Source: Lepas anatifera
Taxonomy: Eukaryota > Arthropoda > Thecostraca > Lepadidae
Length of the DNA stretch: 64,000 bases
Reading direction: 5' to 3'
Assembly: GCA_034440635.1 (NCBI GenBank)
Contig: JAOTON010000213.1
Coordinates: 186,001 to 250,000, forward strand
Shown: in pieces, positions 46,585 to 57,382 of the stretch
Layout of the letters: each line of letters begins with the position of its first letter
Position numbering within the stretch: the stretch's first letter is position 1
The notes under the pieces: generated by a model
Databases searched by the model: none
What the model saw: the letters and a program-made list of their open reading frames with translations, nothing else
Told to the model about the DNA's origin: nothing
Position numbers and translations under genes: made by a program

Positions 46585-47417
46585 TTAACACGCGCATTGA
46601 CGGGGGTCTGAGCCACCTTCGCATTGACGGGGGCGCCCCCTAAGATCTCGAGAACCACGGTAGGTAGCGAAAAACTGTAAACGGCGTTTGGCTGCCCATC
46701 TACTTCTCCATCGAAAACATTTTAACCATTTTTTTGTCAGGTCACATTCAAGGTCACGAGAGGTCAAAACATGCCGTCATAGGGATAACATGTAAATTCA
46801 GTTTTTCGGCCATTTCATCTGAACAAGTAAAGACAGAGCAAAACGACTTTAACCATATGAATCCTCTCAGCAAGCCGAATCGAATGATATATAATTTGAC
46901 CTTGCTAGGTCAAATCAAGAATTTGACCTGACCTGAGGTCAGTTCAGGTGAAATTATATTAAATGCATATCATTAGAACCGAAAAGTCCAGGGAAGTCTA
47001 ATGCAGCTAAAATAAATGTTCTATCACCATCCGTTACTGAGTTATTCCGTAAAAGCCATTTTTCCCATGTATTTCCATGGAGAGGTCATGCTTCGTACCT
47101 GACCTTAGGTCATCGATATAAAAAATACCGGAACATATTTTAGAGAACTCGGTGGGGCCATTATGTGATATGAGTTTTGATCGGATAAGTTCACCCTGCT
47201 CCGACTTATGCTATCTTAAACTTTTTTGAGGTCGGGTCACTTGACCTGTACTGGTGACCTGACCTGAGATGACCTAACCTTAAAATTTTAACAGAAGTTG
47301 TAAGAATGATGAGGGAAAAGGTATGCCAAGTACGGCGGCGCTACACGCCGCCGTTTTTCTGCTGTCTCCGAAAAACCCGAGGGGGCGGGTACCCGCCCCC
47401 GTCAATGCGCGTGTTAA
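46585..47417 (-). mobile_element. TTAA-1 element, copy G (one palindrome contracted)
   Basis: A reverse-oriented copy of 833 bp. Next to the duplicated tip the palindrome has shrunk symmetrically to GGGGGCGCCCCC, losing the central GGTACC part, whereas the other end keeps GGGGGCGGGTACCCGCCCCC. Both TTAAs are present. Confidence 0.92.
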
Positions 47418-47617
47418 CCCATGTGCCCATTGATTAGCTTAACACTTCGTTTTAGGGCTTCATCAGAGGCTCAAACATATAGAATGCAATTAAAAGATAC
47501 ATATGAGACATGGGTAATTTGCACATTACATACAAACGCACTTCAAATGCAGACTAGACAAAAAAAGACGTTCACATTTTTCAAAGTTCCTAAAAGCGAC
47601 CAAATACAAAAAGGAAA

Positions 47618-47966
47618 GCCCGGTAGCTCAGTTGGTAGAGCGTTGGGCTCCGGCCCGCTGCTCGAAGCATGCAGTGGCAGTGCATGTCCAGGCTTGGGAT
47701 CGGTTCCCCTGAGACGCTCCGGCGCTCCATAGTTTACCCGACGTACAGGTCGGCTGGCAACTGACTGATGAGAGGGTGACCTGAGCGGGGCGGCCGTCCC
47801 TGTGCTTTGTGGGACGTTAAACTTTGGCTTCTAAATTGACCCTCCATTGAGGGAGTTGCTCGTTCGGGTGGTGGGGTCGGGGTCACCGTGACAAGTCCCT
47901 TGATGACTTTAGTGAGACTCCGACTCCGGCAGCCGTACTAGGAACAACTTGGACAAAATTAAAAAA
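47618..47966 (+). repeat. tRNA-derived SINE, full length
   Basis: The head GCCCGGTAGCTCAGTTGG followed by TAGAGCGTTGGGCTC is a clear tRNA A-box region, and GGGATCGGTTCCCC about 65 bp later is a degenerate B box after an enlarged variable segment. The body holds GGTCGGCTGGCAACTG, CCTGAGCGGGGCGGCCGTCC, GTTGCTCGTTCGGGTGGTGG and AAGTCCCTTGATGACTTTAG. The 3' end is ACAAAATTAAAAAAG. It has lost cloverleaf folding, so it is a retroposon and not a tRNA gene. Confidence 0.85.
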
Positions 47967-48955
47967 GCATATTTCTGGCCAAAAGAGACTGAAAAATCAT
48001 GGTGCAAAGCAATGCGAGGAATCTCCGTTTGTACCAACTTTGTTCTCCGTGTACTAACGGTTGTCACTATAAATGCTTGCGATGGTTCACTTGCGCATTG
48101 CTCAATCCTTTCTAGCCTAAAGTCAATAGGATGGAGACATGTTTCTATGAAACCACTGTTTTTCGATTGTCATCTGTCGTCTGTCACATTCCTCGTGTTG
48201 TCACATACCATGTTCTTACCTTGTCGTATTCGACAGTCTCGGCTATGGAGAGAAGATCCATCAACAGCTGAGATGGTGACCTACAGAGGTCAGAAAAGGC
48301 CCGATTTTGCCAACCTAGTTGTAGGAAACCTCGGGGGACCCGAGTGTAGAATCTTGCAAAACAGATAGCCATATCCATTGAGGTGGAAATCTGCATTTCA
48401 GTATGAAAAATATCCTAATCTGGTATTATTCCTTCAGTGCATTTGGGACAGTCATTTTTACTTCGCACGGCTCCAAAGGCACACTTTGTTTGAGGAAACG
48501 TGCTTATCTTGGGGCAGAAATTGACCTCCGTTGAGGACAAAGGACAACTTTTCCGACCTCTGGCGGCCGAAAGGCGTGAAGTTGTTCCCTCACGAAGACA
48601 ATGATCACACCTGCCATCGTTAAGTTTTGCGGATACTTGACATAACTTGTGTATTGACCAGCTTCCCCGATGGAGGTCACAGTGGCTGATTGTCGTCGCC
48701 ATGGTAACGGACTGTCGATGAACCAGCGTGGAAAATACTGACTGGCACGCTCCCAGCCTAGCCGCATTTTGCAAGAGAGAAACCACCGACCCATTGGCCA
48801 CCATTCCGAAACCGCACGAAATGAGGAGGCACATTACCAGTGCGACTCTGGGGAACAGGGTAGTAGATGTTGTTGACGGAACTTCAGTACAAGTAGCTTT
48901 TGTGCTTTAAATAAAGACGTTATTGGGAACGGATCCATAATTTTCTTTAGAGTAG
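47967..48955. other. Unassigned sequence
   Basis: A 139-codon minus-strand frame (48415-48834) is Cys-rich toward its end, with CxxC near the C-terminus, and an opposing plus-strand frame of 139 codons lies at 47949-48368. Neither shows a known domain and the plus-strand frame starts inside the SINE tail. Confidence 0.35.
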
Positions 48956-49466
48956 GGGAGGCGAATGGTACCTAGTCTCGGGCCTCCTTTCGAGGGGCCC
49001 CTTTTAGGGCCGGAGCCCCCGCCTTTTTTAATGGGCGTGAAATATTTGTTAACTGAAAAAAATTGTTAGATACAGAGGCAGATCCAGAAGCTCCTCAAGG
49101 AAAGGGGGCGGACGTAAGTCTCGGGATTCCCGCTTGGGAGCCCGCAATTTTTCATTTGTTGAACGTGAAATATTTTCAAACTGAATAATATATGGGGCAC
49201 CTACTTCTAAACTAGTTGAAGGTTTGATAGGTTCGGGGGCCCTCAAGACCAGATCTCAGAGCCCCGAAACTAACTCTGGGGTCCCAGAGACCATGGGGCT
49301 TGGGTCTCCCAGACAAACTATTGGGGCCTCCTATACCAACATTCGGGCGGCGTTTGGGTTCCCCGGAACGGCCTTCAGACTTCACTGCCCCCCCGTAGGG
49401 ACCCTTTGCATTGCTTAAGTTCAAGAGGGAGGCTATCGCCCCCAACGTCCCCCTTGGATCCGCACC
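48956..49466 (+). mobile_element. MITE-like repeat with GAGGC(G/A)GATCCAG and GGATCCGCACC ends
   Basis: Two related blocks stand in tandem (48956-49065 and 49072-49200), each with CTAGTCTCGGG/TAAGTCTCGGG and GTGAAATATTT. The right side ends CCCCCTTGGATCCGCACCTA, inverted to AGAGGCAGATCCAG at 49074. GGGG(C/T)CCC(A/C)GAGACC-type sequence fills the middle. Confidence 0.5.
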
Positions 49467-49927
49467 TAGACCGTGTTGTGAACAACTATTCTATTAGATT
49501 AATAGCGAGACGCCGATATCTCACATCGAATACTTTTACTATTTTTGACAACCTATGCTGGCTTTTGGTCAAAGGTATGGGGAAGTGACAATAAAGCACA
49601 ACATCATGAAAACAATAGTATTTTTAGAGCATGGGAGAAAACTATGTGGGTTACAGGAAAATGTTTCTCCCCTCCTGTATCCGCCCCTTGAGAGAACTAT
49701 GCCATTGTAACTTCTCCGCTTATGCTTAAATATCCTGCTGATCGGATTCGTGCTTTAAGAGCCGTCACACACGGCACAGATCGTTATCGGGCATACATAT
49801 GTCTCGACTTCACATAATAGTAAGCTAACAACTCCCAGAGACTCGGGTGTCGTCACACCTTAATGATAAGAACTTACAAAAATTTTCCTCGCGAAAAAGG
49901 CAACAGTTACGCAGATGTCACCCAGCG
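49467..49927. other. Unassigned sequence upstream of the tRNA terminator
   Basis: No feature was recognised. Confidence 0.5.
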
Positions 49928-49931
49928 AAAA
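49928..49931 (-). terminator. RNA polymerase III terminator (TTTT)
   Basis: On the minus strand four T residues stand 2 bases after the tRNA-Val discriminator base. This is the minimal pol III termination signal. Confidence 0.75.
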
Positions 49932-49933
49932 CG

Positions 49934-50006
49934 TGTTTCCGCCCGGGCTCGAACCGGGGACCTTCCGCGTGTGAGGCGGACGTGATAACCACTACACTAC
50001 GGAAAC
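49934..50006 (-). tRNA. tRNA-Val (anticodon CAC)
   Basis: The gene decodes GUG valine codons. The minus strand folds into a complete 73-nt cloverleaf. The acceptor stem is GTTTCCG/CGGAAAC with seven pairs and discriminator A. The D arm is GTGTAGTGGTTATCAC. The anticodon stem TCCGC/GCGGA holds the loop CTCACAC, with CAC at positions 34-36. The T arm is CCCGG-TTCGAGC-CCGGG. The A box (TAGTGTAGTGG) and B box (GGTTCGAGCCC) are intact, there is no intron, and a T4 terminator follows. CCA is not encoded, as is usual in eukaryotes. The sequence agrees closely with animal tRNA-Val(CAC). Confidence 0.97.
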
Positions 50007-50686
50007 GCCGCGCATTTAGTGGTGAAGCTTCGAAACCGTCTCCGTCTTCTGGTTTCTTCCCTATGCTATGGTGTTGTGATGTATGGTTATATTAATGCTT
50101 TTGACACCACAGATAGCTTCTGACCACTTTTCACCAAGCGAAAATGTGCCTCCTCTCGCAATTTGAGCTATAAAGATAACTCCATTCTCCCAGCCTGAAG
50201 GTATTGACGTTCCTAGTGTTTCTTACTTGTGACTAGTGACAGTCCTGCTGGTGTTATCTTCTGTCGCCGAAACGCAGTCTCCATCGGGGTGGCTCACCAC
50301 CATGCACCTTCTTTTTCTCCGCCGCGGAATTGGTGCGGAGGGAGTGGCATAAGTGGCTCCCTCAGCCCAGTTTAGTACCATTTTATTTGTTTTAATTCAG
50401 CTGCATTGCATTGAACAAAACAGCACAAAAGAAAGGCGACCACGAGCCAAATTCAGACATATTTTTTAAAGTTTTGTCAGTGTAAATCAGCTCAACATTA
50501 GCCAGCACCTGACTTTTCCTCATACATCACTCTGCTTCATTGCACTACATTTTTAGCGTTTCATAACCACTTCTCCACTGATATGGACCTGATAGATACC
50601 AAACTTCTGACCTTAGCCCTGTGCTCATCATGGCTTGTAGGTAATCTTTTCACAGTAATCCCACCTGGTTGTTTGCTGCTACCAGC
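50007..50686. other. Unassigned sequence
   Basis: The 5' flank of the tRNA gene. No feature was recognised. Confidence 0.5.
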
Positions 50687-52424
50687 CTAAACGCGCAATG
50701 GAGAGGGTCCTATGCCCCCTCAATGTGCCCCTACCTATTTTCCGAAACATCCGGATAATGGTTGGCAGTCGGAAAACGTCATTTACCTATATTTGAGATA
50801 GATTGGTGAAACAATTTAACGGACACTGGTCACTAATTCTTTTAATTACAGGTTTCCAAATCTAGACCTATATTTTGAGACCGTCGCAATCACACAGTCG
50901 CGCCAGTTCTACTACACTCTGGACCAGGTGGTTACTTAACACGCGCATTGACGGGGGAGCGGGTACCCGCCCCCTCGGGTTTTCGGAGACAGCAGAAAAA
51001 CGGCAGCGCGTAGCGCCGCCGTACTTGGCATACCTTTTCCTCATCATTTTTACAACTTCTGAGAAAATTTTAAGGTTAGGTCATCCAAGGTCAGGTCACC
51101 AGTACAGGTCAAGTGACCCGACCTCAAAATAAGTTTAAGATAACATAAGTCGGAGCAGGGTGAACTTATCCGATTGAAACTCATAACACATAATGGCCCC
51201 ACCGAGTTCTCTAAAATATGCTCCGGTATTTGTGATATCGATGACCTAAGGTCAGGTACGAGGCATGACCTCTCCATTGGAAATACATAGGAAAAATGGT
51301 TTTTACGTAATAACTCAGTAACAGATGGTGACAGAAAATTTATTTTAGCTGCATTAGACTCGCCTGGGCTTTGCGGTTCTAATGATATGCATTTTATATA
51401 ATTTAACCCTGACATGACCTCAGGTCAGGTCAAATTCTTGATTTGACCTAGCAAGGTTAAATTATATATCATTCAATTCGGCTTGCTGAGAGGATTCATA
51501 CAGTGGAAGTCGTTTTGCTCTATCCTTACTATCCTTGCTCTATCCTTAGATGAAATGGCCGAAAAACAGAATTTACATGTTATCCCTATGACGGCATGTT
51601 TTGACCTCTGGTGACCTTAAATGTGACCTGACAAAAAATGGTTCAAATGTTTTCGATGGAGAAGTGAATGGGCAGCCCAACGCCGTTTACCGTTTTTCAC
51701 TACCTACCATGGTTCTCGAGATCTTAGGGGCGGGTACCCGCCCCTGTCAATGCAAAGGTGGCTCAGACCCCCGTCAATGCGCGTGTTAATAACGCAATAT
51801 AGTCGGGATTATATGCCAAGGTCACTTCAAATGAAGGTCAAGTTCAAGGCTAAAGGTCACAGGTCAAGGTCATACAAACATTTTCAAGGTCATTGAACCC
51901 AGGGGTTCGGCCGAATGGGATTACTCAGCATGACGTATGTTATGCTATGACTTCATAGGAAAGTTTATTCAATGTCAAGGTTAAGGTCATAGTTCAATGT
52001 TAGAGATCTTTTTCAAGCTTAACACCTTAATTTCCCGCTCAAAGGCTGCTATAGTGCCAGTTACTCTGCACATCATTTGAAATATTTTATGTTGTTACGA
52101 AATAAGTCAATGACCTTGAATGAACTTAACCCTCAAATTTTCAAGGGAATTTTTGGGACCTTACCTCATAGACCTTAGTCGAATTTTAGCGAATTCCTAC
52201 TTTTTCCAAATAGTCATGCTATTTCCCAAAAGGTCCCCAGCACGGTCCAGAGTTGACCTCCACGACCGCGATCGACGTAGAAGATATTAACCTAGGTCAA
52301 CAAAAATGGCCTATAATGTAACTCACTATCACTGCGACAGACTTCCAAACGGGCGTCTTTCTAACGCTCTTGGTTTTCGAGATCTTAAGGAGGGACACTT
52401 TAGGGCCCCTCCAATGCATGTTAG
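50687..52424 (+). mobile_element. TTAA-5 element interrupted by TTAA-1
   Basis: The left end is CTAAACGCGCAATGGAG and the right end CCCCTCCAATGCATGTTAG, inverted tips at degenerate TTAA sites. Segments 50687-50935 and 51790-52424 are together colinear with 977-1792. The TTAA-1 copy H lies between them. GGTCA motifs are dense at 51820-51900. TTTCGAGATCTTAAGG near the right end resembles TCTCGAGATCTTAGGG of TTAA-1, linking the two families. It is non-coding. Confidence 0.75.
50936..51789 (+). mobile_element. TTAA-1 element, copy H, nested in TTAA-5
   Basis: A plus-oriented copy of 854 bp with TTAA at 50936-50939 and 51786-51789. Joining the flanks at one TTAA gives GGTTACTTAATAACGCAATA, which continues as the related TTAA-5 copy does at 1236 (GGATGTAATAACGGCATA). 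This identifies the insertion and its target duplication. Confidence 0.94.
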
Positions 52425-53144
52425 TGTCATACACTTTTCCACAGCGCGTGTCAAGTTCATTTCACTTTCGGACACGATGCATGAAGGACCAGGTAGGTAA
52501 ATATATGGATTGGGGCGCTTAAGCAGCCCCAATGAAACGTGGAATAATTGTATAATGTCAAACTCTTAAGTCTTCCTGTTTCTCTTTGTTAAGGACTTTA
52601 AATTGGTTTAGCAGTTTGCAACCACAACAAATGCAGTTTAACAAGTAGGTATGCCTGGAGGTAACAAGAAGTTTAAAAAGCAAATGCCTGGAAGTAGGTA
52701 TGCTCATTACCTGGCGTAAAAAAATATTAAAACTCTACACATCCAACCCTTCAGCCGTTGCATCACAAACGGGAACACATTTCTGAAACCGCTCTCACCG
52801 CAGTAGTGAGATGATGTCACAGTCCAACGTTGCATTTCCGAGAGGTTACTCCATCGCAAACACAAGACTCTCAAAACCCGATTAGTTTTCTTGCAATGTC
52901 ATAAGCCGCCGTGGAGTCATGCAATGCCGAGCTAGGCAGGTACATGTATAACATGAGGACAGTTTGAGCGACATGAATAGGATTATATTTCATTATTTTG
53001 ATTGCAGAGGAATCCTCTTTGTCTATATGCGGGCAATGGGCTTTCCAGCCCAGCTGATTGCAGCCTCACCGGCTTCAAATGTGCTGGTTGCAAAAATATG
53101 TATGCAACGAGAACTGAGGCTTATTTAGGGAACTATACTGACAC
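52425..53144. other. Unassigned sequence
   Basis: A possible splice-acceptor-like TTTTGATTGCAG lies at 52996-53007, followed by an open frame with several Cys residues (53002-53271). No domain can be named. Confidence 0.35.
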
Positions 53145-53262
53145 TGGCGAATCCAGCAGAGGTAAAGGTGCTGCTCACCAAAGTCCATGGATTTTTCCCG
53201 ACTTTCTTAGAAATAACCCTTCTTCACGACTTTGGGCTCCGTTGCCCCCTCCTCTTCTCCGT
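53145..53262 (+). mobile_element. Possible TGGCGAATCCAG-type MITE fragment
   Basis: CTGGCGAATCCAGCAGAGG at the left and GGGCTCCGTTGCCCCCTCC at the right resemble termini of the GGCGAATCC family. The body is short and unique. Confidence 0.3.
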
Positions 53263-53668
53263 AAGTACTAACCGGTATAGATCAGCTACTGTTCTGCGGT
53301 GACATAAAAGAAAAGGGGTACTGACTTCCACGGAGCAAAGAAAGCCTGGATCAATATAGCACCTGTCGGGCAGAAGGAGTTTTTAAAATTAATACGGTCT
53401 CTGTTGAGCAAATCAGTTATGAATCCTATGAAATAATTTTTAGATTGGAATGCAGGATATGCACATGTCCCCACGTTCCTCCAAAAACATATAAAAATAT
53501 CAAAATAGCCCAGCCTGTTTAAAATAATGAATAGTTCAGGTGTCCGTTAGTATACTTTCTAGCAATTTCTAAAACCAGATCTGTGCAACCCTCTGGCGAA
53601 CTTCCTGGTTATTTGACTAAGTGTCTGGACCAATCTAGGTAGGTACAATATAATAGTGGCTGTAGGGC

Positions 53669-53885
53669 AGGGGCGGATTCAGGCGGCAAGGAGTCACTTT
53701 CATCTCCCGATCGAACCTTGGTGGCTCCTAAAATAGTTATGGCGCCCCCTGAAATGCCACTTCCCATCCCCCTCAGGATGCGAGTATTGGTGCCCTGCGG
53801 TGGGACATGGCGCACACCTGGTTTTGGTGTGCCCCCCTCCGTCCGGCTGGCGCTCCCTCATGTATTTTCCCACTTCCTGAGCTGA
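53669..53885 (+). mobile_element. GGCGGATCCAGG-type MITE, copy 6 (right end lost)
   Basis: The left end is CAGGGGCGGATTCAGG, and the body contains TATGGCGCCCCCTGAAATG, GATGCGAGTATTGGTGCCC and GGCGCACACCTGG. The right inverted repeat is missing. The CAGGGGCGG start resembles hAT tips. Confidence 0.65.
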
Positions 53886-54029
53886 AATATTGGGTCCGGA
53901 TGTCAATAATATTTTAAGGGTTTTCCTAGCCGTCGGAATCTATTTCAATGCATCATTAATAAATTTTCCGTGCTAAATTGTGCGTAAGAATTTCCAATTA
54001 AGGTAGGGCTTCGCTTCACAGGTAGACTT

Positions 54030-54286
54030 GAGGGGAGCAAGAGCAAAACTTGCCTCCTCCGATCGACCCTCGGTGTTCCCTGAAGGGTCGATGGTGCCCC
54101 ACTGAAATTGGGCTTCCCACCCCCCCCCTGCAGGATCCGAGTATCGGAGCCCCCACAGTATGATCTGCCATCCATCTGATGGCTCTTGCCCTCCAAAGAT
54201 AGTGCCCCCTGGTCCCTATGGTGCCCCCTCCCGCCCCCCGACCAGGTGCTTCATTCCCGCAGTCCGTAATCCTGGATCCGCCTATG
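54030..54286 (+). mobile_element. GGCGGATCCAGG-type MITE, copy 7 (left end lost)
   Basis: The body reads GATCGACCCTCGGTG, GGGTCGATGGTGCCCC, AGTATCGGAGCCCCC and CATCTGATGGCTCTTGCC. The right end TAATCCTGGATCCGCCTATG is intact. The left terminal repeat is not recognisable. Confidence 0.72.
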
Positions 54287-54830
54287 CCTCAGCTCCTGAA
54301 CAACTCTTTGCAATGACGATTTTCCGGTCGACGGGCGCCGCCATTGATATCGTTTTGGACTGACAGAATAAACTGATAACTAGAAAGAAGGGTGGATGGA
54401 GAAGGCTAAGCAATTCACTGATCTTGCAAGAAAAAAGTGCAGAAGCATTGTACGTGTACCTACGTTCATGAATGTTTGTATGACATCGTTTCGATGGGAT
54501 TAACCCTCGCCCTATCGGGGCTCGATATTTACATATGCAACCGACGTGGGCAAAAATAGCATTACCGAGCAATAACTGCCATCGATGATGATCACATTTA
54601 TCTGAACTCATTTCAAAGGAACATAGGAACAACTTTTTGGAAGCTGTTGCATGCTCCATAGACGATTTCCTAATTAACAGCACCGAAGGCAGGACTTCGA
54701 AATGGCCCTATTTCGCATTCCCTTACGCGCCAGATTTCATGGCCCCACGCAACCTAACAAAGACCTATAGAGGAGAGCAGTAAGGTTCGAGTTAGCACAG
54801 ATGGCCACTCAGGTACAAGGGACCCAAACA
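54287..54830. other. Unassigned sequence
   Basis: A 133-codon minus-strand frame (54282-54683) enters the MITE end and has no motif. Nothing else was recognised. Confidence 0.4.
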
Positions 54831-55112
54831 GAAGTGCACGTGATGTCTTGGAGAGCTATTTTGAGCATGATGATGAATATAGAAATGAGGAAGAATAGCC
54901 TGATGCTCATATTAATTAAAAACTTGTTAAAAAATTAAAGGTCGATATATTTCGCCCATGGGGCATGATCACGACGGCGAGTCATGTGGATCATGTCTCG
55001 CCGTCGTGATCATGCCCCAGGGGCGGAATATATTGACCTTTAATTTTTCAACAAGTTTTTAATCAATATGAGCATCAGGCTGTTCTTCCTCATTTATATA
55101 GAAGTGCACGTG
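54831..55112. mobile_element. Foldback element 3 with asymmetric flanking direct repeats
   Basis: The arms at about 54877-54980 and 54996-55100 are inverted copies: ATATAGAAATGAGGAAGAA, GCCTGATGCTCATATT, TTAAAAACTTGTT, ATTAAAGGTC, then GGGGCATGATCACGACGGCG. The loop is about 15 bp. The direct repeat GAAGTGCACGTG lies at 54831-54842 and at 55101-55112, touching the right arm but 34 bp left of the left arm. This mirrors foldback 2. Confidence 0.8.
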
Positions 55113-56388
55113 GTTGACCTGCCATTTCCTTTACTTCTGTTCATCACCCACTCAGCGCGGCGCAGGAAAGCATACCAAGCCACAGGGACGTGGATTTCCA
55201 AAAACACCGTTATGGGTATCCAGATTAAAAAGCATTGCCAATAGCCACAACATAAAGACAGTTGAGGTAGCATTATCTCTGTTTTATAAATCTTTAGTCA
55301 ACACTAGCCTTAACCTATTATTGTTGGAGCGCATACACCTCAGTAGCGATTAAAATTCACACCCATGCCAAGTCAAGCACAAGTCAGAGGCTGAGGCGAC
55401 CACTCCAGGCTGGCTCTGCCGGGGTCACCTATCGCTGTTGCCACGAGGCAAATAAAAATGCACAAACACCATATCACTTGCACTCTCTTTGAGCAAAACT
55501 TTCGAAGTGTTGGAGCTATGTGTTGGCTTAGAATTGATGCCAACAGCGCGGAGGCATAGGTGCCTACCCCGTGATATGCTGGAAAAGAGATGAAGATTTA
55601 TATCTCTTTCGGCGTGTCTGGGCATCCCCAATGAAACGTCTAAGTAATGGTAAATTATTAGTAAAGTTGTCAGGTTTTTCATTTGAAGGACTTCAAACTG
55701 GTTTTAAGTATTTCAATAAGCATGTGGGAAGACTAAAACGTATGGTATAACATACCGTTCAATTGGTATGATGGTTATCTTTTCTGATGGACATATTTTG
55801 TCGTCAAATGTCGGCACCTCCAATCACTAAACAAATAATTATGCCCCTGTAGGGGCGCCCCCTGTAGACCATGCTGTGGAATGTTAACTGTCAGCAGATA
55901 TTCGCACAGGAATAGAGAGAGGACAAAAAGTGGTAAGTACTGCCACCAGGGAGATAAATAAACAATGAAACAACAAGTTGGCATATACAATTGTGCGCCC
56001 TAACAATGCCGTTAGCAAATTTTGAGTCTTCAGCTTTCGGGGAATGTTCAAAAATGAAAAGAAGCAGTAAGAAACTAGCTGCACCATTTTCTCAGGCATA
56101 CTAGGCTGACAAACTTTTTCCCCAGCTAGTTCTATCACGGATATTATCCCTTATCATAATACTTTTGATGACCGTTCTTTGACCCTAATGGCAAGGGCAT
56201 AGGGGAAAGTGTGTGTAAGCGCCCCGAACTAATTGCGCCCCCTTATAATAGAGAAACGTACTTGTGGCAGTTTGTTTTGGGCAGCTTAATCCAGTTCTCA
56301 CCTTCAACCCATATATTTTCCCAACGTTTCAATTAATTCGTACGTAAGAATGTATTTTAATAGCTAGCGAAATAAATTCAGTACTTCC
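55113..56388. other. Unassigned sequence
   Basis: No gene or repeat was recognised, except the motif ATTGCGCCCCC at 56233, which recurs beyond the TTAA-2 insertion (57544-57830). Confidence 0.4.
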
Positions 56389-57382
56389 TTAACCCGCGCC
56401 CCACCGGGGTCCGGCGCCACTTCGCCCACCGGGGGCCATCGATGGCCCCCTCTAACTCCGAAAATATGGGCGTTAGCGCAAATCTGCAAAGTGCAATAGA
56501 AAGCTCGCGTGAATTCAGTAGAATTACTTCGCATGTTTTAGTGCTCAGGTCAATGGTTTGACCTCCAGAGGTCAAATTAGGTCAAGATCGGCTATTTTCA
56601 CTCAAATATGCAATGATTAAGCAAACTGGGCATAACTCTTATGTCATTAGAGCTATTGAGGCCTGGTAAAGTACATTGGATAGCAAATTGCCTGTACTTT
56701 TTCCGCTATGTGGAACGTAAAGACTTCCCGCCAGTGGTTTGACCGCCAGAGGTCACCTCGTGACCTAATATGACCTGAGGTCACGAAAGGTCAAAAGTGA
56801 CCTTGCCGTATATCACATGAAAGCCGGTGACAAGACAAACACGATGGTGTTTGTTTCCTGCTCTAGCTCAATTAGGTCAAAAGTTATTGTCAAAATACTG
56901 TTTTTGACCTCCGGTGACCTTGGATGACCTTGGAAAAGTCAAAGGGCAAATATGACCCCTGGGATCCGTGAAGGGTGTCCAAAACGTTGTTCTGGCAATC
57001 TGAGTATTTGCAATCATTTTGTGGCTTTTTATCATGAAATAGCTTTTCCCATGCTTTTCCAATGGGAGAGGTCGCCTCGTGACCTGACCTCGGGCACGAA
57101 ATCGAAAATCCCGGATATACACCTTGTAGACCCTGGAGGGGTCTGAGTGTGGAGTTTCAAATCGATCGACTTTGAAATGTGCTCTTACGAGCTCCAAGTG
57201 AGTGGGTGACCTTGGTTGACCTCGTCTGGTGCCTGACCTTGGGTGACCCGGGGTAAAAATTTCAGGGATGATGGGAAAATGATGCAGTGGAGGTGGCCCT
57301 CAACCGCGGTGCTGCGCCTCGTCGTTTTTCTGCTATCCCGAAACCTTGGGGGCCATCGTGGCCCCCCGGTGGGGCGGGTTAA
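56389..57382 (+). mobile_element. TTAA-2 element, copy 2
   Basis: It runs from TTAACCCGCGCCCCACCGG to CCCCCGGTGGGGCGGGTTAA and is colinear with 15840-16870. The end palindromes are slightly damaged (GGGGGCCATCGATGGCCCCC on the left, GGGGGCCATCGTGGCCCCCC on the right). GGTCA motifs are at 56540-56585, 56750-56800 and 57220-57250. Many single-base deletions relative to copy 1 cluster in the last 250 bp. Confidence 0.88.

Noticed and set aside
47618..47690. A second tRNA gene
   Set aside because: The A-box region is good, but the anticodon arm and T arm cannot be folded and the sequence continues as the SINE body.
52996..53271. Exon after a TTTTGATTGCAG acceptor
   Set aside because: The polypyrimidine tract is poor, no matching donor or partner exon is evident, and the frame runs into MITE-like sequence.
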